Assembly (NCBI RefSeq): GCF_031458115.1
Contig: NZ_JAVDXV010000001.1
Coordinates: 124,001-188,000 of the forward strand
Length of the DNA: 64,000 bases
Direction of reading: 5' to 3'
From: Pelomonas asaccharophilus_A
GTDB lineage: Bacteria; Pseudomonadota; Gammaproteobacteria; Burkholderiales; Burkholderiaceae_C
The notes beneath the pieces were generated by a model. The model was given only the letters and a program-made list of their open reading frames with translations. It ran no database searches and had not been told where the DNA came from. Positions 38,216-46,117 of the stretch are shown here, one piece after another. Numbering within the stretch: the first letter of the stretch is position 1; each line of letters opens with the position of its first letter. The translations under genes were made by a program, and so were the position numbers.

Positions 38216-39471
38216 CAGCGGCTTCCTTGGGGGGCGGCGCGGCTGAGCGTCAGCTTGCCTTCGCTGGCGTCCAGCTGCCAGCCGTCGGCGAGCAGTTGGG
38301 TGCGGAAGTTGTCGATCTGCGGCTGGGCCCAGCCCTGGGCTGACACGGTGAGCCGGCCCGGTTCAAAGGCCAGCGCCTCGGCGGGGGGGCGGTCGGCCGG
38401 CCAGGCGGTGGCGGCGGCGGCCAGCAGGGCTTCCAGATCCTGGTCGCCCACGCTGCCTGCGCTGGCGCGCAGCAGGTCCATGTTGCGTTGCATCTGCACC
38501 GGCGGGTCCAGCGGGTTGCGGATCTGCGGGAAGGCGGCGGTCAGCGTGGCGGCGATGTCCGCCCGCTTGGCCTTCAGCTCGGCATTCAGCCGCCAGGCGC
38601 GCAGGTTGAGGCCCAGCAGTTCGATGACCAGCAGCAAGGCCAGACCCCAGCGCACCGGCTGCCAGGGCTTGCGCATCAGCTCGCGGCCGAACATGCGCAG
38701 CGCGCGCGTGCCGCGGGCGCGGGGGGCGAGGTCGAACTGGCGCAGGTTCCAGGCACTCTCGACGACGGCCAGCGCGCGCTGGGCCGGCGTCTGCACGCCC
38801 ACGGCCGTGCCCAGCCAGCGCTCGGCGGCGGCGGCGGCGCCCGGCGTGGCGGTCCATTGCGCCGCGTGCACGAGGCCGGGCGGGAAGAACTGGCGGCTTA
38901 AGGCCCCCTGCAGCGGCAGCGTGGCGACGCCGTCGCTATGGCTCCAGCGCAGCGCCACGTCGTCGCTGCCTACGCCGTGGGTCTCGAAGAAATGGCCGCG
39001 TGGCAGTTCGTCGGGCCAGGCCAGCGGGGCCACCCGGTCGATGAACACATGGGCGGCATCCAGATGCGCCAGATGCTCGGACAGCCAGACCCGCGACGTG
39101 ATCGCGACCCAGGCGTTGTCGCCGCCCTCGGCGTCGGGCTCCAGCGCGAAGTGCAGCGTGTCGGGATCGTCCAGCAGCTGTTCTTCCAGCTTGCCGGCCA
39201 GCGCGGCACGCATCTGGCGGCCGGCGCGCGGCAGCTCCACGCAGCGCCAGCTGAGGTCGGACTCGGCGATGACGGCGACGACCGCGTCCGCCGCCGGCAG
39301 CGCGGAGGCGGCGCCGCGGCCCTCGCTGCTGATCTGGCGGCCATCGGAGGTCAGCGCCCAGTCGTACTCGCGCGGCGCATCGGGGCGCAGCGGCTCCGGC
39401 GCGGCGGGCGCGGCTTTGCCCGGCGCGCGCAGGCGCGTGCGGGGGGGCAGGAACAGCAGCAGGGTGTTCAT
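38215..39471 (-). CDS. gspL: Type II secretion system protein GspL
   Basis: A 418-residue inner-membrane protein with an actin-like cytoplasmic domain (residues ~1-240). This contains DAVVAVIAESDLSWRCVELP and an EQLLDDPDTLHFALEP segment. A single transmembrane helix (ALLLVIELLGLNLRAW) comes near 265. The periplasmic part (GRLTVSAQGWAQPQIDNFRTQLLADGWQL) ends it. GspL recruits GspE and binds GspM. Confidence 0.92.
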   Translation of the reverse strand: MNTLLLFLPPRTRLRAPGKAAPAAPEPLRPDAPREYDWALTSDGRQISSEGRGAASALPAADAVVAVIAESDLSWRCVELPRAGRQMRAALAGKLEEQLLDDPDTLHFALEPDAEGGDNAWVAITSRVWLSEHLAHLDAAHVFIDRVAPLAWPDELPRGHFFETHGVGSDDVALRWSHSDGVATLPLQGALSRQFFPPGLVHAAQWTATPGAAAAAERWLGTAVGVQTPAQRALAVVESAWNLRQFDLAPRARGTRALRMFGRELMRKPWQPVRWGLALLLVIELLGLNLRAWRLNAELKAKRADIAATLTAAFPQIRNPLDPPVQMQRNMDLLRASAGSVGDQDLEALLAAAATAWPADRPPAEALAFEPGRLTVSAQGWAQPQIDNFRTQLLADGWQLDASEGKLTLSRAAPQGSR

Positions 39472-39542
39472 GTGGGCGGGAAGGCGCGGCGCATTCTAGG
39501 AGGGGGTTTGGGCGGCTCCGGGCGGAAACAAGGGACGCGGTT

Positions 39543-40664
39543 TCAGCGCTCCAGGATCTGGCTGATGCGCTCGCGCGCCAGCACCACCATGGTCAGGCCC
39601 TGGCGCTCGATCAGCGAGCGCTGCTCCAGCTGACGCTCCTCCAGTCGCAGCCGGCCCGTGACGACGTAGTAGGACGACTGCACCGCCGCGCGGCTGGGCG
39701 CGATCACGACGGTGGACGGCAGGTAGGCCGACGCGTCCTCGGGTTTTTGCAGCGGCTGGCCCTTGCGTGCCTGCACGATGCGCTCGGCCGAGGCGAGATC
39801 CACGCCGTCGAACAGCGCGGCGATGACCTCGCGCGGCGCGGTGTTCAGGTTGACCGGCGTGGCCTTGGGCAGCAGCACGACATAGGGCTGCAGCCGCGCG
39901 ACGGTGTCGGCGCTCAGGCCCAGCCAGTTCAGCTGGTCCAAGCCGGCGGGCTGCAACGGGCCGGTCTCGACTTCGCTCGTGGGGCTGCTGGCGCCGCTGG
40001 CCGGCGCCGGAAAAGCGGCGCGCAGGCCCGCGATGATGGCCGCCGCCGTGCCGGGCGGCGCGTTGACCTGGCTGCACAGTCGCTCGAGCACGCGCTGCTC
40101 CAGCGGCGCCACCTGCGCGCCGGCCACCAGCGCCTGCAGGTTGTAGCGGCTCTGCGCGTCCTCGATGGTGCCGGACAGGAAGGCCTCGGGGCCGTCGTCG
40201 GCGCTGGCTTCCGTGCGCTCGGCGGCCAGGAAGGTGGACAGCCGGGCCTCGGCCAGCGGCACGGCCCAGGGCTCGCCCAGGTGGTCCACGGCCTTGTTGC
40301 GGTTGCCCTTGGCGTCTTCCAGCAGGATGAGGCGGGCCCAGTCCAGCGCGCCCTGCAGGATCCACGCGCTTTGCGCGCGGGCGCGGTCGGCGGCCTCGAT
40401 CTGCACGGCGCGGTACTGCTGCCACACCATGCCGGCCGCCAGGCTGGCGATCAGCGTGACGATGATCATCGCCGTCAGCAGCGCTGCGCCGCGTTGCGAT
40501 GATGCCCCTCGTCCAGCCGCACACCGCTGAACGCGGTGCGTCTGACCGGTCCCCCAGGGGGACGAGGCTGCTTGCAGCATTGAGCCGCATGCAGCCTCAG
40601 ACGGGCCGGCTTGGGAGCGGCCCTGCGCTCGGCCCGGGATGCCTGGTTTCACGTGCGGACTCAT
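39543..40664 (-). CDS. gspK: Type II secretion system minor pseudopilin GspK
   Basis: A minor pseudopilin that caps the pseudopilus. The prepilin cleavage site lies in SSQRG/AALLTAMIIVTL; the Glu at +5 is absent, as is normal for GspK. The large extra domain includes TPVNLNTAPREVIAALFDG and PRSAAVQSSYYVV-type strands. ATG 40664 overlaps the gspJ stop by four bases and gives 373 residues with a leader of about 60 residues before cleavage, far longer than usual. ATG 40580 gives 345 residues and a ~30-residue leader. The extra DNA is palindrome-rich (see repeat 40515-40650). The C-terminal end is normal. Confidence 0.9.
   Translation of the reverse strand: MSPHVKPGIPGRAQGRSQAGPSEAACGSMLQAASSPWGTGQTHRVQRCAAGRGASSQRGAALLTAMIIVTLIASLAAGMVWQQYRAVQIEAADRARAQSAWILQGALDWARLILLEDAKGNRNKAVDHLGEPWAVPLAEARLSTFLAAERTEASADDGPEAFLSGTIEDAQSRYNLQALVAGAQVAPLEQRVLERLCSQVNAPPGTAAAIIAGLRAAFPAPASGASSPTSEVETGPLQPAGLDQLNWLGLSADTVARLQPYVVLLPKATPVNLNTAPREVIAALFDGVDLASAERIVQARKGQPLQKPEDASAYLPSTVVIAPSRAAVQSSYYVVTGRLRLEERQLEQRSLIERQGLTMVVLARERISQILER
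40515..40650. repeat. Palindrome-rich island at the gspJ/gspK junction
   Basis: Three inverted repeats are packed into 77 bases: CACCGC/GCGGTG (40522-40538), GTCCCCC-A-GGGGGAC (40549-40563) and GAGGCTGC/GCAGCCTC (40564-40598). GAGCG/CGCTC follows near 40614-40630. They fall within the extended N-terminus of gspK, where homologues have no matching coding sequence. This may be an inserted repetitive extragenic palindrome-type element. Confidence 0.5.
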
Positions 40665-41290
40665 CGCACCGTGACCTCCATCTCGCGCATCAGCGTGCCC
40701 GTCAGGCCGCTGCCTTCGGCGAACTGCATCGCGATGCGCAGCCCCGACGGTGGCGCGGTGTTCTTGGCCGGCGGGCCGGCGGGGTTGCTGCCCGGCGTGT
40801 TGCCAGTGGACTGGCAGTTGCTCCAGGCGTTGCCCCAGAAGCAGTAGAACTGCCAGCCGGCCACGCCGTCGAAGGCGCGCAGCGACGGGTTGCGCTGAGC
40901 CAGCTGCTGCAGGCCGCGCTGGCGCTGGTCGGCCAGGTCTTGCACGGTGCGCAGCGGCGGGCTCTCCCAGCGCCACAGGCTGCCTTCGCGCAGGCTCCAG
41001 ACGACGACCTGCAGGCCCTCGGCGGCCTGGCGCGTCAACACCAGGTTGCCGCCGTCGAAGGACAGCGGCTCGACGGTACTGTGGCTGTTCTGCACCGCGC
41101 GCAGGTCCACCTCCCACTGCGCCAGCACGGTCTGCAGTCGCGCCGTCTGCGCCAGTCGCGTCTGCGCGATCTCGCGGCTCTTCACGAGCGCGTCGATGCC
41201 ACGCCAGGCCATGGCGGCCATGGTCGCCATGACGACCAGCGCCACCAGCACTTCCACCAGCGTGAAGCCGCGTGAACGGAATGTGGGCAT
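40661..41290 (-). CDS. gspJ: Type II secretion system minor pseudopilin GspJ
   Basis: A 209-residue pseudopilin. The prepilin signal is RSRG/FTLVEVLVALVVMA with Glu at +5. LQTVLAQWEVDLRAVQ and VVWSLREGSLWRW are typical of GspJ. It assembles with GspI, GspK and GspH at the pseudopilus tip. It overlaps gspI by one base and gspK by four. Confidence 0.92.
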   Translation of the reverse strand: MPTFRSRGFTLVEVLVALVVMATMAAMAWRGIDALVKSREIAQTRLAQTARLQTVLAQWEVDLRAVQNSHSTVEPLSFDGGNLVLTRQAAEGLQVVVWSLREGSLWRWESPPLRTVQDLADQRQRGLQQLAQRNPSLRAFDGVAGWQFYCFWGNAWSNCQSTGNTPGSNPAGPPAKNTAPPSGLRIAMQFAEGSGLTGTLMREMEVTVR

Positions 41291-41649
41291 CAGATGCGGC
41301 CCATGATGGTGGACAGCGTCAGCATGGGCCGGCCCTGGTCGTCGGTGATGTCGGCATCGACACGCCTGAACAGCGGGTTGGGCGTGGGGCTCACACGCAG
41401 CTTGCCGCCGTAGCTGCGGCCCAGCTGTTCGCAGCTGACGGGCGACTCGCCGATGTCGGGGAACTGCTGGTTCAACCGCAGCTCGGTCAGCAGGTTCTCG
41501 GCGCACCATTGCGCGGCGCTGACCTGGGCCAGCCGGTCTGCGTTGTTGGCCAGCGCGCCGGCGGCCTTGATGCCCGCGCCCAATGCGATGGCCACGATGA
41601 CCAGCGCCACCAGCACTTCGATCAGCGTGAAGCCGCGTTGCTTCTTCAT
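41290..41649 (-). CDS. gspI: Type II secretion system minor pseudopilin GspI
   Basis: A 119-residue minor pseudopilin: KKQRG/FTLIEVLVALVIVAIAL, then WCAENLLTELRLNQQFPD and the acidic-strand ending RVDADITDDQGRPMLTLS. It nucleates the pseudopilus tip. It overlaps gspH by four bases. Confidence 0.93.
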   Translation of the reverse strand: MKKQRGFTLIEVLVALVIVAIALGAGIKAAGALANNADRLAQVSAAQWCAENLLTELRLNQQFPDIGESPVSCEQLGRSYGGKLRVSPTPNPLFRRVDADITDDQGRPMLTLSTIMGRI

Positions 41650-42125
41650 GGTGCGGTGACGACGTCGAAGGCGGCCAGCCCGTCGGTGCCCAGCACCAGG
41701 CTCTGGTCGCCCAGTTGCAGGCGCAACTGCTGGGCGGGAATGACCGGCTCGGGCCCCAGGATGAGGCCCGGATTCAAGGCCGTCGCGGTGGGAATGGTCA
41801 CGGCCACCGGATCGCCCAGCCAGCGCGACGGCAGCTTGATTGCGCGCGGCAGGCCCACGAACTGGAAATCGTCGCCGCTGTTGGCGCCCTTGGGCACCCA
41901 GCGCACGGCCAGGCCCGAGGCACGGCTTTCGGCGCGGGCGGTCTCCAGCAGCGCGGCCAGGCGCTGGGCCTCGCGCTGCAACTGCAGTTCGGTCGGGTCG
42001 CGCAGGGCGAGGCTGATGGTGGCGCTCGTGATGGCGATCAGCGCCACCACCACCAGCAGTTCGATCAGCGTGAAGCCGCTCGCTGCGCGACGGCGCTTAC
42101 TGCCAGGAGCCGATATCGGCGTCAC
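41646..42125 (-). CDS. gspH: Type II secretion system minor pseudopilin GspH
   Basis: About 159 residues from a GTG at 42125 preceded by a GAGG ribosome site. An ATG at 42170 would add 15 residues but overlap gspG by 74 bases. The prepilin signal RAASG/FTLIELLVVVALIAI is clear. REAQRLAALLETARAESRASG is the typical helix of GspH. It connects the tip complex to the main fibre. Start is uncertain; identity is firm. Confidence 0.88.
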   Translation of the reverse strand: MTPISAPGSKRRRAASGFTLIELLVVVALIAITSATISLALRDPTELQLQREAQRLAALLETARAESRASGLAVRWVPKGANSGDDFQFVGLPRAIKLPSRWLGDPVAVTIPTATALNPGLILGPEPVIPAQQLRLQLGDQSLVLGTDGLAAFDVVTAP

Positions 42126-42519
42126 GGCCCTCGCCGCCGGCACGTTGGTCGGCGCCAAAGCTGTAGACATCGATCTCGCCCTTCACGCCGGGGTTGGCAT
42201 ATTGATAGGGCTGGCCCCAGGGGTCATTGGGCAGCTTCTCGAGATAGGGCTTCCAGTTCGGCGGCGGCGTGCCGGCCGTGGGCTTGCGCACCAGCGCGTC
42301 CAGGCCTTGCTCGGCGCTGGGGTAGCGCTGGTTGTCCAGCTTGTAGAGCTTGAGGGCCTGCATCAGGTTGTTGACGTCGGTGCGCGCCGCGGTGACGCGG
42401 GCGTCCTCGGCCCGATCCAGCACGTTGGGCACGACCAGCGCGGCCAGCACGCCGATGATGACGAGCACGACCAGCAGTTCAATCAGCGTGAAGCCGCGGG
42501 CGATGAGGGAGCGACGCAT
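42097..42519 (-). CDS. gspG: Type II secretion system major pseudopilin GspG
   Basis: A 140-residue major pseudopilin. The prepilin signal is ARG/FTLIELLVVLVIIGVLAALVVP. The conserved DNNLMQALKLYKLDNQRYPSAEQGLDALV-type region and the calcium-site ending DPWGQPYQYANPG...DVYSFGADQ are present. It forms the pseudopilus shaft. It is the first gene of the minus-strand operon and diverges from gspC. Confidence 0.96.
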   Translation of the reverse strand: MRRSLIARGFTLIELLVVLVIIGVLAALVVPNVLDRAEDARVTAARTDVNNLMQALKLYKLDNQRYPSAEQGLDALVRKPTAGTPPPNWKPYLEKLPNDPWGQPYQYANPGVKGEIDVYSFGADQRAGGEGRDADIGSWQ

Positions 42520-42554
42520 GGCGGGGGGCGTGAGAGCGCGGAAGCTGAGGTGAG

Positions 42555-42573
42555 CAGACCATCATAATGGGCC
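42555..42573. promoter_or_regulatory. gspG/gspC divergent control region
   Basis: The 54 bases between the gspG and gspC starts hold ATCATAATGG near 42561-42570. Read on the minus strand it gives a -10-like TATGAT about 40 bases before gspG. On the plus strand the same block gives CATAAT, which would make gspC nearly leaderless. The -35 elements are weak. Confidence 0.3.
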
Positions 42574-43188
42574 ATGGTTGCTCGATTGATGGCGTTTTCC
42601 GTGTGGCTGCTGCTGGGTGTTTCGGTGGCCTACTGGGGGTTGCAACTGCTGGCCCGGCCGCTGCCGTCGCCGGCGTCGGTCGCACCCGTCGGTGAGGCGC
42701 GCGGCGGGCAGGTCGACCTGAGCCGGCTGCTGGGCGTCGTGACCACAGAGCCGGTGGCCGCGCCCGAGGCGGTGGCGTCCACGCGGCTGCGGCTGCTGGG
42801 CGTGGTGGCGCCGCGCAATCCGCGTGCGGCGGAGGCCGGCGAAGGCGTCGCGCTGATCGAGGTGGATGGCGTGCCGCGCACCGTGCGTGTGGGTGCCGTC
42901 GTCGACGGTGAACTGCGCCTGCTGCGCGTCGATGCGCGCAGCGCCAGCCTGGGTCGCCTCGGTGAGGCGGCCAGCCAGGTGCTGGAGATCAGTGCGCCGG
43001 CCGCGCCGTCCACCGGATCGCTGCCGCCGGCTGCGCCGTCGCCGGTCATTCTGGGCGGCAACCCGCCGGGAACGACGCAAGGCGCGGTCCCGCCACAGCC
43101 GGTCGCGCTGCCGGGCTTGCCGCTGGCCGCCTCGGCGGCCGGCCCGCAGCGGCCCGAAGGCCCGCCGCCCGCGTATCAGTCGCGTTAG
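42574..43188 (+). CDS. gspC: Type II secretion system inner-membrane protein GspC (short form)
   Basis: A 204-residue GspC. One N-terminal helix (LMAFSVWLLLGVSVAYWGLQLL) is followed by the homology region LRLLGVVAPRNPRAAEAGEGVALIEVDGVPRTVRVGAVVDGELRLL. This region contacts the secretin N0 domain. A Pro/Ala tail replaces the PDZ or coiled-coil domain of longer GspC proteins. It is divergent from the gspG-F operon and its stop overlaps the next minus-strand gene by four bases. Confidence 0.88.
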   Translation: MVARLMAFSVWLLLGVSVAYWGLQLLARPLPSPASVAPVGEARGGQVDLSRLLGVVTTEPVAAPEAVASTRLRLLGVVAPRNPRAAEAGEGVALIEVDGVPRTVRVGAVVDGELRLLRVDARSASLGRLGEAASQVLEISAPAAPSTGSLPPAAPSPVILGGNPPGTTQGAVPPQPVALPGLPLAASAAGPQRPEGPPPAYQSR

Positions 43189-44255
43189 GCGCCCAGCGTC
43201 GGCACCTGGGCGCTGGCCGGCGGCCGCGCCAGTCGAGCCTCGGCGACCTCGTGCAGGTCCGTCAGCAGCGCTGCCGCGGCGCGGATCATGGGCCAGGCCA
43301 GTGCGGCACCGGTGCCGTCGGCGCTGTCCATGCCCAGTTCCAGCAGCGCTGACGCGTGGAACAGCGCCAGCGCTTCATCCAGGCCGCGATGCACGTGGCT
43401 GCGGCAGAACACCGCGTAGTCGGTGACCGGTGCGCAGATCAGCGACGCCAGCTTCAGCGCCGCGCAGGCAGCGATGCCGTCCACGATGATGAGGCTGCGC
43501 TTGCTGGCGGCGACCAGCATCGCGCCCACCATGACCGACAGCTCATGGCCGCCGAACGACGCCAGCAGGTCCATCGGGTCGCGCACGTCGCGATGCCGCG
43601 ACTGCGCGCCGTGCAGCACGTCCAGCAGGTGCACCAGTTCGTCCTGGCGCATCGTGGGGCCGGAGACGACGAAGTCGCGCACGGGTTGGTCGGCCAGGCG
43701 CGACAACACCAGCGCCGCGCATTCGGCCGAACCCTGGCCCATGGCGGCGCAGGCCAGCACGTTGCCAGGCAGGTTGTCGGCGATCTCCATGCCCACGCGC
43801 ACGCCGGCATGGGCTTGCTCCAGGCTCATCGCATGCGCGGTGCGGGAATTGCGCGTGCCGTGCGCGACCTTGCGCGCCAGCAAGCGGGCGTGTGGCGGCA
43901 GGTTGTCGGCCACGCCGCAGTCCACCACGGTCAGGTGCAGGCCTTGCAGCCGCGCGAACACGGAGACCGGCAGCTGCGCATGCAGCGCCATCTGCACCTG
44001 ATCGCGCGTGGCGCGGCCCCATTGGGCGCCCACGCCGTCGACGACGATGCCGTGGTCGGCTGCGAACAGGCCCAGCACCGGATCGCGGAAGCGCGGTGTC
44101 AGGCTGTTTTGTACGAGGCCCAGGCGCACGGCCAGGGGTTCCAGTTCACCGAGACCGCCGGCGATGGCCGACCGGCGGTCGACGCGGTCGCGCAGGGCCT
44201 TTTCCAGCTCGGGATTGGCGGTGGGGGAGATCAGCGACTGTTGGGCGACGGTCAT
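43185..44255 (-). CDS. Divergent CobT-family (nicotinate-nucleotide:base phosphoribosyltransferase-like) protein
   Basis: A 356-residue protein with the overall CobT pattern: LGLFAADHGIVVDGVGAQ, VVDCGVAD, GTRNSRTAHAMSLEQA and a DGTGAALAW segment. CobT activates the lower base for vitamin B12. Usual signatures are altered: the GEMGIGNTT block is AAMGQGSAECAALVL, and the catalytic Glu of the G-E-GTGA motif is Asp (ADGTGAALA). No other cobalamin gene is in the window. It may be a B12 enzyme with relaxed chemistry or a paralogue acting on another base. Confidence 0.72.
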   Translation of the reverse strand: MTVAQQSLISPTANPELEKALRDRVDRRSAIAGGLGELEPLAVRLGLVQNSLTPRFRDPVLGLFAADHGIVVDGVGAQWGRATRDQVQMALHAQLPVSVFARLQGLHLTVVDCGVADNLPPHARLLARKVAHGTRNSRTAHAMSLEQAHAGVRVGMEIADNLPGNVLACAAMGQGSAECAALVLSRLADQPVRDFVVSGPTMRQDELVHLLDVLHGAQSRHRDVRDPMDLLASFGGHELSVMVGAMLVAASKRSLIIVDGIAACAALKLASLICAPVTDYAVFCRSHVHRGLDEALALFHASALLELGMDSADGTGAALAWPMIRAAAALLTDLHEVAEARLARPPASAQVPTLGA

Positions 44256-44288
44256 GGCGCAAGCGGTGACGGATGCCCGGATTTCAAC

Positions 44289-45881
44289 TCAACCGAGGAA
44301 CAAGCGGTAGACCGGATTGCTGGTTTCGTCCTCAAATGGGTAATTCAACCCTTCGAGGAATTTGCGCAGCGCGCCCGCATCGCCCTTGGGCACCTGGATG
44401 CCGACGAGGATGCGGCCATAGTCGGCACCCTGATTGCGGTAGTGGAACAGGCTGATGTTCCAGTCGGGGTGCATGCTGGACAGGAACTTCATCAGCGCGC
44501 CGGGCCGCTCGGGGAACACGAAGCGGTACAGCCGCTCGTTGCGCGCCAGCTCGCTGCGCCCGCCCACCATATGGCGCACGTGCTGCTTGGCCATCTCGTT
44601 GTGCGTCAGGTCCAGCGTCTCGAAGCCAGCCTTGGTGAAGGTGCGGGCCAGCTTGGCGGCTTCGTCCGGCTTGGAGATGGCGATGCCCACGAAGACATGG
44701 GCCACGTCGGCGTCGGCGATGCGGTAGTTGAACTCGGTGACGCTGCGCGGGCCCAGCAACTCGCAGAAGCGCTTGAAGCTGCCGCGCGCCTCGGGAATGG
44801 TCACCGCGAACAAGGCTTCGCGCTGCTCGCCGACCTCGGCGCGCTCGGCGACGAAGCGCAGGCGGTCGAAGTTCATGTTGGCGCCGCAGGTCACGGCCAC
44901 CAGCGTCTGGCCCTTGGCGCCGGTCTTGGCGGCATACTGCTTGACGGCGGCGACACCCATCGCGCCGGAGGGCTCCAGGATGGAGCGCGTGTCCTCGAAC
45001 ACATCCTTGATGGCGGCGCAGACGGCGTCGGTGTCGACGACGATGAAGTCGTCCACCAGTTCGCGGGCGATGCGGAAGGTTTCCTCGCCGACCAGCTTCA
45101 CCGCCGTGCCGTCCGCGAACAAGCCCACGTCGGTCAGCGTCACGCGCTTGCCGGCCTTGACCGAGCGCAGCATCGCGTCGGAATCGGTGGTCTGCACGCC
45201 GATGATCTTGATCTCGGGGCGCAATGCCTTGACGTAGGCCGCCACGCCGGAGATCAGGCCGCCGCCGCCGATGGCGACGAAGATGGCATCGATGGGGCCG
45301 GGATGCTGGCGCAGCAGTTCCATCGCGATGGTGCCCTGGCCGGCGATGACGTCGGGGTCGTCGAAGGGGTGGACGAAGGTCAGGCCCTGTGCCGCCTCGA
45401 GTTCCTTCGCATGGCCATAGGCGTCGGTGAAGCTTTCGCCCTGCAGCACCACCTCGCCGCCCAGCGCCTTGACGGCGTCGACCTTGACTTGGGGCGTCGT
45501 CACCGGCATCACGATGACGGACCGGCAGCCCAGCTTGCGCGCCGACAGCGCCACGCCCTGGGCATGGTTGCCGGCCGACGCGCAGATGACGCCGGCGGCG
45601 CGCTGCTCGGCGCTCAGGTGGGCCATCTTGTTGTAGGCGCCGCGCAGCTTGAAGCTGAACACGTCCTGCTCGTCCTCGCGCTTGAGCCAGACCTTGTTGC
45701 CCAGCCGCTTGGACAGCTTGGTGGCGTGCGTGAGGTCGGTCTCGCGTGCCACGTCATAGACCCGGGCGTTCAGGATGCGCTGCAGATAGCTGCTGCCGGG
45801 CGGCAGCATCGCGGGCACCTGGGCCGAGACTTCGGACGGCGCCTTGGCAGCGGGCGGGCGGCGGCGCGAGGGGGCGCTCAT
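44289..45881 (-). CDS. ilvA: Threonine ammonia-lyase, biosynthetic (threonine deaminase)
   Basis: A 530-residue PLP enzyme that makes 2-oxobutanoate from threonine for isoleucine synthesis. The PLP lysine is in FSFKLRGAYNKM. ICASAGNHAQGVALSARKLG and AIGGGGLISGVAAYVK bind substrate and cofactor. Two C-terminal ACT-like regulatory domains (VTIPEARGSFKRFCELLG; FPERPGALMKFLSSMHPDWNISLFHYRNQG) bind isoleucine or valine. GGAGA precedes the ATG at 45881. The upstream region is unusually structured (see promoter, palindrome and hairpin entries). Confidence 0.96.
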   Translation of the reverse strand: MSAPSRRRPPAAKAPSEVSAQVPAMLPPGSSYLQRILNARVYDVARETDLTHATKLSKRLGNKVWLKREDEQDVFSFKLRGAYNKMAHLSAEQRAAGVICASAGNHAQGVALSARKLGCRSVIVMPVTTPQVKVDAVKALGGEVVLQGESFTDAYGHAKELEAAQGLTFVHPFDDPDVIAGQGTIAMELLRQHPGPIDAIFVAIGGGGLISGVAAYVKALRPEIKIIGVQTTDSDAMLRSVKAGKRVTLTDVGLFADGTAVKLVGEETFRIARELVDDFIVVDTDAVCAAIKDVFEDTRSILEPSGAMGVAAVKQYAAKTGAKGQTLVAVTCGANMNFDRLRFVAERAEVGEQREALFAVTIPEARGSFKRFCELLGPRSVTEFNYRIADADVAHVFVGIAISKPDEAAKLARTFTKAGFETLDLTHNEMAKQHVRHMVGGRSELARNERLYRFVFPERPGALMKFLSSMHPDWNISLFHYRNQGADYGRILVGIQVPKGDAGALRKFLEGLNYPFEDETSNPVYRLFLG

Positions 45882-45958
45882 CGGGTCTCCATGGGGATGT
45901 GTTGCGGCGCCGCATGATAGGGGAGACCCCTCGTGCAACGCCGCCTTCCGCCTTCGGC

Positions 45959-45991
45959 GAAAAAAAACCCGAGCTCTTGCAAGCTCGGGTT
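45959..45991 (-). terminator. Terminator hairpin in the ilvA leader
   Basis: AACCCGAGCT and AGCTCGGGTT form a ten-base stem, with TTTTTTTT following on the minus strand. It lies 78 bases before the ilvA start, so it could attenuate ilvA transcription. Otherwise it could stop read-through from coq7. Confidence 0.8.
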
Positions 45992-46027
45992 GAATCCACC
46001 ATGGAGGCGGTGGAGGAGACAATCGGT

Positions 46028-46043
46028 GCGAAAACGTTTTCGC
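46028..46043. promoter_or_regulatory. LacI-type operator palindrome
   Basis: GCGAAAACGTTTTCGC is a perfect 16-base palindrome with the central CG typical of LacI/PurR-family operators. It lies between ilvA and the divergent OsmC gene, just after the probable ilvA transcription start. Confidence 0.6.
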
Positions 46044-46051
46044 GTAGCTGC

Positions 46052-46081
46052 AGTGTAGCGCCGAGTTATGCTGCGCTGCAA
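46052..46081 (-). promoter_or_regulatory. Candidate ilvA promoter
   Basis: On the minus strand TTGCAG (46076-46081) and TACACT (46052-46057) are separated by 18 bases, a fair sigma-70 arrangement. Transcription would begin near 46045, just before the 16-base palindrome. Confidence 0.4.
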
Positions 46082-46117
46082 TATATTTCTGTGAACGATT
46101 TGGAGGCTGGCCCCTAA

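Noticed and set aside
43356..45917. 853-codon plus-strand open frame opposite the CobT-like gene and ilvA
   Set aside because: It spans two real genes on the opposite strand and has no recognisable domain.
45882..46002. Possible leader peptide for ilvA attenuation
   Set aside because: The minus-strand frame here has no run of Ile, Leu, Val or Thr codons and lacks a ribosome site.
46001..46117. Short plus-strand frame (38 codons) ending just before the OsmC gene
   Set aside because: No ribosome site or conserved feature; it covers the palindrome and promoter region.
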